12,481 nt of DNA. It comes from Bacillota bacterium (lineage in GTDB: Bacteria > Bacillota > UBA4882 > UBA10575). The DNA lies in NCBI GenBank assembly GCA_012521315.1, contig JAAYMP010000018.1:1-12481 (forward strand), read 5' to 3'. Both the position numbers and the translations under genes were made by a program. The notes beneath the pieces are model-generated. The model was not told the origin of the DNA. It worked only from the letters and a program-made list of their open reading frames with translations, and made no database searches. This document shows, one piece after another, positions 7,246-12,481 of the stretch (the first letter of the stretch is position 1; each line of letters starts with the position of its first letter).

Positions 7246-7407
7246 GGCTGAAAGTTACCGGATCTTCCTTGGGATTGGCGGACAGACAGATTGGAAGTAT
7301 TAATTAAAGAAATTGGGGTAGTTTATTCTAAGGTAAGCAAAGCTTTACCGCATTTTTTAGCCGAAAGGTTCCGGGGAAAACGGGTGGTTAAGTCAAGGAG
7401 GATTTAT

Positions 7408-7641
7408 ATGCTGGTACTGACCAGGAAAATAAACGAGAGCATTATCATTGGCGACGATGTGAAGGTAACTGTAGTTGAGATCAAGGGAGAACAGGTGAAA
7501 CTGGGGATCAGCGCTCCCAAACGGATCTCGGTCCACCGCGAAGAGGTGTACCTTGAAATCCAAAAGGAAAACCAGAAGGCGGCGGAGACTACGGTTGGCC
7601 CTGATGAACTGAACGCGATGTGGAGTAAAAAAACAGAGTAA
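7408..7641 (+). CDS. csrA: CsrA, translational regulator
   Basis: 77-residue RNA-binding dimer that blocks translation at GGA-containing leaders, in Gram-positives mainly that of flagellin. The N-terminus MLVLTRKINESIIIGDD and the RNA-contacting R44 in VHREEVY are canonical. Length is at the long end because of a polar tail. The start at 7408 is chosen because AAGGAGGA (7395-7402) is ideally spaced and the family always begins ML(V/I)L(T/S)R. The frame stays open upstream to a TTG at 7291, but this would add a 39-residue non-homologous extension. The 162-bp gap from fliW contains no clear promoter; the ribosome binding site itself contains GGA, so autoregulation is possible. The gene ends inside a terminator stem. 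flagellin (hag) is not next to it, unlike Bacillus. Confidence 0.95.
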   Translation: MLVLTRKINESIIIGDDVKVTVVEIKGEQVKLGISAPKRISVHREEVYLEIQKENQKAAETTVGPDELNAMWSKKTE

Positions 7642-7664
7642 AGACGGGAGTCTTTACTTTTTTT
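7637..7664 (+). terminator. Intrinsic terminator of the flgM-csrA operon
   Basis: Perfect 9-bp stem AGTAAAGAC (7637-7645) / GTCTTTACT (7650-7658) with a four-base GGGA loop and a run of seven T (7658-7664). The csrA stop codon (7639-7641) lies inside the left arm, so translating ribosomes would cover part of the stem. Confidence 0.9.
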
Positions 7665-7694
7665 ATCTTATCGCCTTTATGAAATAAAAAGTAA

Positions 7695-7769
7695 TTCCCA
7701 AGCTACCCTTAACTTTTTTCCGGTCATAGCCGATGAATAATATAGCTTGTATCTTGTATAGCTTGGGAA
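7695..7769. repeat. 11-bp inverted repeat flanking the SigD-like promoter
   Basis: TTCCCAAGCTA (7695-7705) is the exact reverse complement of TAGCTTGGGAA (7759-7769). The 53-nt space between holds the SigD-like promoter at 7710-7736. In addition AGCTTG occurs three times at exact 16-nt spacing (7744, 7760, 7776), the last just before the ribosome binding site of the next gene. The left arm lies upstream of the predicted transcription start, so an RNA hairpin would form only in read-through transcripts; DNA binding is the alternative. Confidence 0.55.
7710..7736 (+). promoter_or_regulatory. SigD-like promoter for the glycosylation operon
   Basis: TAAC (7710-7713), a 15-nt spacer, then GCCGATGA (7729-7736): 3 of 4 and 6 of 8 matches to the SigD consensus with correct spacing. 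It sits between the csrA terminator and the next gene, where a new promoter is needed. Predicted start is near 7743, 50 nt before the ATG at 7793. It is weaker than the two upstream SigD sites. Confidence 0.55.
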
Positions 7770-7792
7770 AACAGAAGCTTGGGGGAATCAAC

Positions 7793-8392
7793 ATGCGCGT
7801 TAAAATTTTAGAACACGAGTTTGAACTGGCCAACCAACTTTCCGCCATTGAGCAGTTGTTTATGGCGATTGAAGAGATATTAAAAGATACCGGTTATGCT
7901 TTTACCTCCTTAACCATTGACGGGGTGAAAATTGAGACCGATTACGTTCTCTATCTCAGTCAGCGCATTGAGGAGATTCAGGAGATCGAGGTTGGGGTGG
8001 AAAGTTTCCGTACCATCCTGGCGGAGATAATGGCCAGTGCCGAAGAGTATCTGGAAAGGGCCAAACCGGAAGTGGAAAAGTTAAGCGCCGAGTTTTACCA
8101 AGGGCCGACGGAGGAATCCTGGCACAAATTCACCCAATTGTTGGATGGTCTCCAGTGGCTTTTGGAGGTGGTGACCGCCCTTGATAGCTACCTGCCGGAG
8201 AAACAGGATCCTCCGGTTTGGAGCCGGGAATTTGATGAAAAGATCAAACAACTGCAAGAAGCGCTGGAAAACTCCGACCACGTGTTGTTGGGCGACCTTT
8301 TGCAATACGAGATATCACCACTCTTTTCCGCGGTGGAGGAAGAGATCGAAATACTATTGAAGGCTGAGGGTCATACCAATGATCCTAATTGA
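7793..8392 (+). CDS. Uncharacterised acidic helical protein ahead of Maf
   Basis: 199-residue protein that I do not recognise. It is glutamate-rich, has no cysteine, signal peptide or membrane segment, and reads as mostly alpha-helical with heptad-like stretches (about residues 10-30, 50-95 and 145-195). A short stretch around residues 35-45 (FTSLTIDGVKIE) looks like beta strand. Size, acidity and helicity would suit a chaperone or adaptor, but this is inference. The start at 7793 follows GGGGGAA (7781-7787); an earlier in-frame ATG at 7733 lies inside the promoter -10 and is rejected. Its 3' end overlaps the Maf gene by 14 bp, which implies coupled translation and a linked job, perhaps in flagellin handling or glycosylation. 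Confidence 0.8.
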   Translation: MRVKILEHEFELANQLSAIEQLFMAIEEILKDTGYAFTSLTIDGVKIETDYVLYLSQRIEEIQEIEVGVESFRTILAEIMASAEEYLERAKPEVEKLSAEFYQGPTEESWHKFTQLLDGLQWLLEVVTALDSYLPEKQDPPVWSREFDEKIKQLQEALENSDHVLLGDLLQYEISPLFSAVEEEIEILLKAEGHTNDPN

Positions 8393-10232
8393 TAACCTTA
8401 ATTTTCTGACCGAACGGTTCCCCCAGCTTTGGCAGGCAATTAAACCCCTGGAGGGAAAGGTTTTTCCTTCCCTTGAAGTAACGACGGCCCGGAACGGGAT
8501 GCCCACTTTAAAGGTGGAGAAGGACGGGAAAAGCCTCTATCTGCACAGCAGTTATAACCCGGAGGCGGAAGCCGAACGTTTTGTCGGCCAATTTACCGGG
8601 ATCGAGAAATACCGCCATGTCTTCTTTTTTGGGGTTGGTCTTGGTTACCACTTGGAAGCCTTGATGCGGAAATACCCTGCGTTAGAGTTTGCTATTTACG
8701 AGCCGGTGCCGGAGATCCTCGTTACTTATCTGGCGAGTCGGCCGCTGGCCAACTTGCCGCTAAAACAGCTCAAGAACTTTTATGTGGAGATGGATCCGGC
8801 TTACCGGCCGGTCTTGTTGCAAAACTTTATTGACTTTAGCGACGGTAACGTCTTATTTGTGGCCTTGCCCAGTTATGAGCAGGCCTTTCCGGAGCTGACC
8901 AAAGAGTTCCTGGCCAGTTTCCAAAGAACGCTGGCCGCGAAGCGTTTTAATCTCAACGCCAACGCTGCTTACCAGCGGAAATGGATGCTAAACAGTATCC
9001 GTAACTTTAAGCATCTTTTAAACACCCCCAATATTCTCCGGGCGAAAGACCGCTTTTCGGGTGTCCCGGCGTTGATCGTTGCCGCCGGGCCTTCCCTGCT
9101 GGACGAGATCGAAAACTTGAGAGTGATCAAGGAAAAAGGGTTGGCTTATATCTTCTCCGCCGGATCGGGATTGGTGCCGCTCCTTAATAACGGGATTTAC
9201 CCCGATGCCGCCACTTCTTATGACCCCAACAAGTTTGACGGGGTTTACAAGCAGGTTTATGAAAAGAAGATCACCGAGATCCCTTTGATCTTCGGCAGCA
9301 CGGTAGGTATTTCCCTGGATAAATACCCGGGGCCAAAGGCTCATATGATTAACAGCATGGACACCGTGGCCCCGTATTACCTGCGCTTAAAAGACGGCTC
9401 CGGACTCTATACTTTCCATGACAGCAGCACCATCTCGGTGGTGCTCGTCCAACTCTTAAAGCACCTGGGGTTTGACCCGGTGATCTTTGTCGGGCAAAAC
9501 CTGGCTTTCCGCGGGGAATACCGCTACGCCGGCGGGATCCCTTACTACAAACCAGAGGTAACGGCCAAGTGGCGGGATCGAGCGATCCTGACCGAAGCGG
9601 TGGATGGTAGTCAGGTCTATACGCTCGAGGATTATAACCAAATGCGCTTTGAGCTGGAACAGGTCATTGCCCGCCATCCCGGGGCGGAGTTCATCAACAC
9701 CACCAAAGGCGGGGCGAAGATCGCCGGGACCACTTTTGTTCCGTTGGAGCAGGTGATCACCGAACGGTTGACCCGGCGCGTGGTCGAAACCGGTTGGTTT
9801 CCGGCGGCAACGTGCGATTATGACCGGGAGTATCTCCGGCAACAACAAGCGAAGATGGAGAGGGAGTACCGTTCTTTGCCGGAGAAGATTGCCAGGTTAA
9901 CCAAAGCCTTCTCCGCCCTTGAGAGGTCAGGGGTGGTGGCGAATAAGGATCAACTCCACAACCAAATTGACCGCTTCAACCGGGAACTGAAGGAACTGAA
10001 CCGGAACCGGTTTTACAAAGTCTTTATCCAGCCCAGCCGACGGGTGGAGCTGGAACTGATCGCCAAGGAGATTGGTGAAGTACGTTTTGAAACCGATCCG
10101 GTCCGCAAGAGTGAAACGATCACCAAGCTCTTCAAGGGTTTTGTTACCAACCTGCAAAGTGGCTTCGAGACCATGGCGAAGGAATACGAGACAATGAAGC
10201 AGTTTATTACCGCGTATGGAAAAGCTGAGTAG
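8379..10232 (+). CDS. maf: Maf-family (DUF115) motility-associated glycosyltransferase
   Basis: 617-residue protein of the motility-associated-factor family (DUF115 / MAF_flag10), which transfers nonulosonic acids such as pseudaminic or legionaminic acid to flagellin serine/threonine residues in Campylobacter, Aeromonas, Clostridium and Geobacillus. It is unrelated to the septum-formation protein Maf. Seen: an N-terminal domain with a glycine-rich strand-turn, FFFGVGLGYH (residues 82-91), then the DUF115 core opening with VPALIVAAGPSL (229-240) and continuing through SYDPNKFD and the VGQNLAF region, and a helical C-terminal part (about 490-617) with charged repeats. Start ATG 8379 with GCTGAGGG upstream. 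It overlaps the preceding helical protein and is followed closely by pseB. The sugar donor is inferred from the neighbouring genes. Confidence 0.88.
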   Translation: MILIDNLNFLTERFPQLWQAIKPLEGKVFPSLEVTTARNGMPTLKVEKDGKSLYLHSSYNPEAEAERFVGQFTGIEKYRHVFFFGVGLGYHLEALMRKYPALEFAIYEPVPEILVTYLASRPLANLPLKQLKNFYVEMDPAYRPVLLQNFIDFSDGNVLFVALPSYEQAFPELTKEFLASFQRTLAAKRFNLNANAAYQRKWMLNSIRNFKHLLNTPNILRAKDRFSGVPALIVAAGPSLLDEIENLRVIKEKGLAYIFSAGSGLVPLLNNGIYPDAATSYDPNKFDGVYKQVYEKKITEIPLIFGSTVGISLDKYPGPKAHMINSMDTVAPYYLRLKDGSGLYTFHDSSTISVVLVQLLKHLGFDPVIFVGQNLAFRGEYRYAGGIPYYKPEVTAKWRDRAILTEAVDGSQVYTLEDYNQMRFELEQVIARHPGAEFINTTKGGAKIAGTTFVPLEQVITERLTRRVVETGWFPAATCDYDREYLRQQQAKMEREYRSLPEKIARLTKAFSALERSGVVANKDQLHNQIDRFNRELKELNRNRFYKVFIQPSRRVELELIAKEIGEVRFETDPVRKSETITKLFKGFVTNLQSGFETMAKEYETMKQFITAYGKAE

Positions 10233-10237
10233 TTGGG

Positions 10238-11236
10238 GTGGGTAAATTGTTTGATGGAAAAACCATTTTGATTACCGGGGGAACTGGTAGCTTTGGACGC
10301 TGTTGTGTTCAGACTTTACTAAAAAGATATAAATTAAAGAGATTGATCGTCTTCTCCCGTGATGAACTGAAACAATACGAGATGCAACAGATCTTCAACG
10401 CACCGGCGATGCGTTATTTTCTCGGCGATATCCGTGACCAGGACCGTTTAACCCAGGCCATGCGCGGGGTGGACTACGTCATCCACGCCGCGGCGTTAAA
10501 ACAGGTGCCGGCGGCGGAGTATAACCCGATGGAGTTTATTAAAACCAACATTAACGGAGCGGAAAATGTGGTGAAGGCGGCGATCGAAAACGGGGTGAAG
10601 AAAGTAATAGCCCTCTCCACCGACAAAGCAGTGAACCCGATTAATCTCTACGGAGCCACCAAGATGGTGATGGAGAAGATTATTGTCACCGCCAATAATA
10701 TCGCCGGCGGCCTGGAAACCCGTTTTGCGGTAGTCCGTTACGGGAATGTGATCGGTTCCCGCGGTTCGGTGGTGCCCCTCTTTAAGAAACTGGTGGCCGA
10801 AGGGGCAAAGGAGTTGCCGGTGACCGACCCGCGGATGACCCGGTTTTGGTTTACGGTGCAGGAAGGCGTCGATTTTGTTCTGAATAACTTTGCCCGGATG
10901 CAGGGCGGAGAGATTTTTGTTCCGAAAATCCCTTCGATGCGTATTACGGATCTGGTCCGATCCTTTGGCGAAGATCTGACGATGAAGATTATCGGGATCC
11001 GGCCTGGTGAGAAGTTGCATGAACTAATGATTCCGGCCGAAGTTTCCCATTTAACCTTGGAGTTTCCTGACTTTTACCTCATCCAACCGCCGATCCATAC
11101 TTTTGGTAACCCCAAATATCGACATCCGCCCACTGGGGAGGTAGGCCAAGCGGTTGCCGATGGGTTTGAGTATCGTTCCGATACCAATCCGGTATTTTTG
11201 ACGGTGGAAGAGTTAAGAAAGCTGGGTGTGGAATGA
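10238..11236 (+). CDS. pseB: PseB, UDP-GlcNAc 4,6-dehydratase (inverting)
   Basis: First enzyme of pseudaminic acid synthesis, converting UDP-GlcNAc to the 4-keto-6-deoxy-L-altro sugar. It is an extended short-chain dehydrogenase of 332 residues, the usual PseB length. Seen: nucleotide-binding TGGTGSFG (residues 13-20), IHAAALKQVP (82-91), catalytic STDK (127-130) and YGATK with Y138/K142, and VRYGNVIGSRGSV. The start is uncertain: GTG at 10238 or TTG at 10247. The TTG gives MFDGKTILITGG, which matches family starts better and is preceded by GGGGTGGG. It lies 5 bp after the Maf gene. Its stop overlaps the ATG of the pseC remnant (ATGA), so pseB-pseC coupling was the ancestral state. Confidence 0.93.
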   Translation: MGKLFDGKTILITGGTGSFGRCCVQTLLKRYKLKRLIVFSRDELKQYEMQQIFNAPAMRYFLGDIRDQDRLTQAMRGVDYVIHAAALKQVPAAEYNPMEFIKTNINGAENVVKAAIENGVKKVIALSTDKAVNPINLYGATKMVMEKIIVTANNIAGGLETRFAVVRYGNVIGSRGSVVPLFKKLVAEGAKELPVTDPRMTRFWFTVQEGVDFVLNNFARMQGGEIFVPKIPSMRITDLVRSFGEDLTMKIIGIRPGEKLHELMIPAEVSHLTLEFPDFYLIQPPIHTFGNPKYRHPPTGEVGQAVADGFEYRSDTNPVFLTVEELRKLGVE

Positions 11237-11412
11237 AAAAAATCCCATACGGCGCCCAACACTTTTGTCGCTTCGGCTAACTGCGGGCTTTACTGCGGGG
11301 CCGAAGCTGACTTTGTCGTATTGATCCGCGGACTTACAACATGAGTGTGGATGCTTTTGAGGAAAAGCTCAGTTGAGCGGCGAAAAGTGGTATACTGCCC
11401 AAAGCCGTCATT
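11233..11412 (+). pseudogene. pseC: Degenerate remnant of pseC (UDP-4-amino sugar aminotransferase)
   Basis: Only about 180 bp of an original gene of roughly 1.15 kb remains, too decayed to appear as an open frame. From the ATG overlapping the pseB stop it reads MKKIPYGAQH, like a PseC N-terminus. A deletion and frame change follow. From 11264, one frame over, it reads FVASANCGLYCGAEADFV, the PseC segment around the large-domain sheet. About one base is lost near 11318-11322, returning to the first frame, which reads DPRTYNMSVDAFEEKLS from 11323. An in-frame TGA (11374-11376) follows, then AAKSGILPKAVI to 11412, where similarity ends. PseC is the PLP-dependent aminotransferase acting directly after PseB, and this is its conserved place. 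The damage comprises at least one large internal deletion, a frameshift, a nonsense codon and loss of the whole 3' part including the catalytic lysine region. Confidence 0.82.
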
Positions 11413-11467
11413 ATTGATTATTGCTTAGTGCCAGGGAAGACGGTTTATGGATAGAAGGTGATACAGA

Positions 11468-12205
11468 ATGAAGACGGCTATAATTGTCCAGGCCCGGATG
11501 GGCTCCACCCGGCTGCCGGGGAAGATAATGAAAAAAGTGTTGGGCAAGACTTTACTTGAATATCAGTTGGAAAGATTGAGGCGGGTAAAACAAGCGGACC
11601 AGGTGATCATTGCCACCACGAATCACGGCGAAGAACAACCGATTGTTGATTTATGCCAAAGATTAGGGGTTCCCTACTTTTGCGGTTCGGAGGAGGATGT
11701 TTTAGCCCGGTATTATGGCGCAGCGACTCAATATGGGGCTGATGTGGTCGTCCGGATTACTTCCGACTGCCCGCTGATCGATCCGGCGGTGGTCGATAAG
11801 GTAATCGGTTTTTACCTTTCCCATCAAGAGGAATACGATTACGTCTCAAATACCTTCGCGAAGCGGACGTACCCCCGGGGGATGGATACGGAGGTCTTTT
11901 CCTATCGGGCGCTAAAGGAAGCATTTGAAGAGGCAACCGACCAGGCAGAGCGGGAGCATGTGACCATCTTTATTAAGAGACATCCGGAACGCTATAAAAT
12001 AAAGACTTTAACTTATGAGCAAGATTATAGCCATCACCGGTGGACGGTGGATACCCCGGAGGATTTTGCCCTGATCGAAAAGATCCTTACTGCCCTCTAT
12101 CCGGTCAACCCTCAATTTACGTTGGAGGATTGCTTGGCGCTTCTTGCCGAACATCCGGAGTGGGCAAAGATCAATGCACATATCAAACAGAAAACGGTGA
12201 AGTAA
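11468..12205 (+). CDS. spsF: SpsF-type cytidylyltransferase, probable CMP-nonulosonate synthetase role
   Basis: 245-residue nucleotidyltransferase of the SpsF family (named from spore-coat polysaccharide synthesis). In flagellar pse clusters of Gram-positives such proteins take the PseF-like position, activating the sugar acid as its CMP form. Seen: the nucleotide-binding VQARMGSTRLPGK (residues 7-19), the metal-binding ITSDCPLIDP with D100, and the SpsF motifs RGMDTEVF and HHRWTVDTPED. The ATG at 11468 is preceded by GAAGGTGAT. It comes after the pseC remnant and one base before pseG, so it is coupled to pseG. Substrate is inferred from context only; a spore-coat or other surface sugar cannot be excluded. 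Confidence 0.85.
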   Translation: MKTAIIVQARMGSTRLPGKIMKKVLGKTLLEYQLERLRRVKQADQVIIATTNHGEEQPIVDLCQRLGVPYFCGSEEDVLARYYGAATQYGADVVVRITSDCPLIDPAVVDKVIGFYLSHQEEYDYVSNTFAKRTYPRGMDTEVFSYRALKEAFEEATDQAEREHVTIFIKRHPERYKIKTLTYEQDYSHHRWTVDTPEDFALIEKILTALYPVNPQFTLEDCLALLAEHPEWAKINAHIKQKTVK

Positions 12206-12206
12206 A

Positions 12207-12481
12207 ATGAAGGTCTTCATTCGTGCGGATGCTTCCGCCCAGATTGGCACGGGACATGTCATGCGTTGTCTTACTTTAGCGGGCGACCTTAGACAATTTG
12301 GGATGGAGGTTTCTTTTATTTCCCGGGTCTTGCCCGGAGATTTATGCGACTATGTTGAAAGGCAAGGGTTTAAAGTCCATCGTATAAACGAAGAAGTAGA
12401 TTTAACGGTGGACTATTGGCAGTGGTTGGGTGAAAACTGGATGACCGATGCCATAAAGACCCGGGAAATAATACTTAACCA
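12207..12481 (+). CDS. pseG: PseG, UDP-sugar hydrolase of pseudaminic acid synthesis (3'-truncated by window edge)
   Basis: First 91 residues of PseG, the glycosyltransferase-B-fold hydrolase that removes UDP from UDP-2,4-diacetamido-trideoxy-altrose, giving the free sugar used by PseI. The N-terminal signature RADASAQIGTGHVMRCLTLA (residues 6-25) is typical, including the glycine-rich loop and the GHVMRC motif. The frame is open to the last base, so the gene continues to the right. It begins one base after the spsF stop; a GGTGAAG sequence inside the spsF end is the likely ribosome binding site. pseH and pseI would be expected downstream but lie outside the window. Confidence 0.9.
   Translation, partial: MKVFIRADASAQIGTGHVMRCLTLAGDLRQFGMEVSFISRVLPGDLCDYVERQGFKVHRINEEVDLTVDYWQWLGENWMTDAIKTREIILN

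Noticed and set aside
7291..7407. TTG start giving csrA a 39-residue N-terminal extension.
   Set aside because: CsrA proteins begin at MLVLTR; the ATG at 7408 has an ideal ribosome binding site and the extension has none.
11270..11310. Inverted repeat GCTTCGGC / GCCGAAGC flanked by direct repeats TTTGTCG, resembling a small inserted palindromic element with target duplication.
   Set aside because: Read in the right frame the block encodes FVASANCGLYCGAEADFV, a PseC segment; the symmetry comes from ASA and AEA codons and the repeats from two FV codon pairs.
11373..11396. TTGAGC and TATACT as a sigma-A promoter for spsF.
   Set aside because: The spacer is only 12 nt and both elements lie inside the pseC remnant. 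An extended -10 (TGGTATACT) alone is too weak to list.

Overview
The window looks like a chromosomal segment of a Gram-positive (Bacillota) motile bacterium of moderate GC, probably a clostridial or Limnochordia-like lineage. The evidence is gene content and order: comFA, comFC, a YvyF-type flagellar operon protein, flgM, flgN, flgK, flgL, fliW and csrA lie in the order known from Bacillus and Clostridia. Strong purine-rich ribosome binding sites and near-consensus SigD promoters fit the same picture. Every gene is on the + strand. No rRNA, tRNA, CRISPR array or insertion sequence was seen.

Layout: (1) 1-2581, the comF pair. comFA runs in from the left edge, comFB is absent, and comFC has its own perfect-consensus SigD promoter. 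(2) 2582-3690, a recently rearranged YvyF locus. A tandem duplication of about 330-350 bp made a truncated first copy and a second copy, and the second copy has its own in-frame 189-bp internal duplication. (3) 3615-7664, the late flagellar operon flgM-flgN-flgK-flgL-fliW-csrA, with a SigD promoter in front and a strong intrinsic terminator overlapping the csrA stop codon. (4) 7695-12481, a flagellin-glycosylation type operon behind a SigD-like promoter: an unrecognised acidic helical protein, a Maf-family (DUF115) motility-associated glycosyltransferase, PseB, a decayed pseC remnant, an SpsF-type cytidylyltransferase, and PseG (cut by the right edge).

How the genes work together: FlgM restrains SigD until the hook-basal body is complete. 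FlgN chaperones the hook-filament junction proteins FlgK and FlgL. FliW and CsrA form the post-transcriptional switch on flagellin. PseB, SpsF and PseG are steps toward an activated nonulosonic acid (pseudaminic-type) sugar that Maf proteins transfer to flagellin. The aminotransferase step (PseC) is broken here: only about 180 bp of degenerate pseC remains between pseB and spsF. Either a second pseC lies elsewhere or the pathway has changed.

The observations most worth following are the pseC remnant, the YvyF duplication series, and three SigD-type promoters, two with dyads over or around them and one with a short palindrome in its spacer, one of which puts a competence-family gene under flagellar control.
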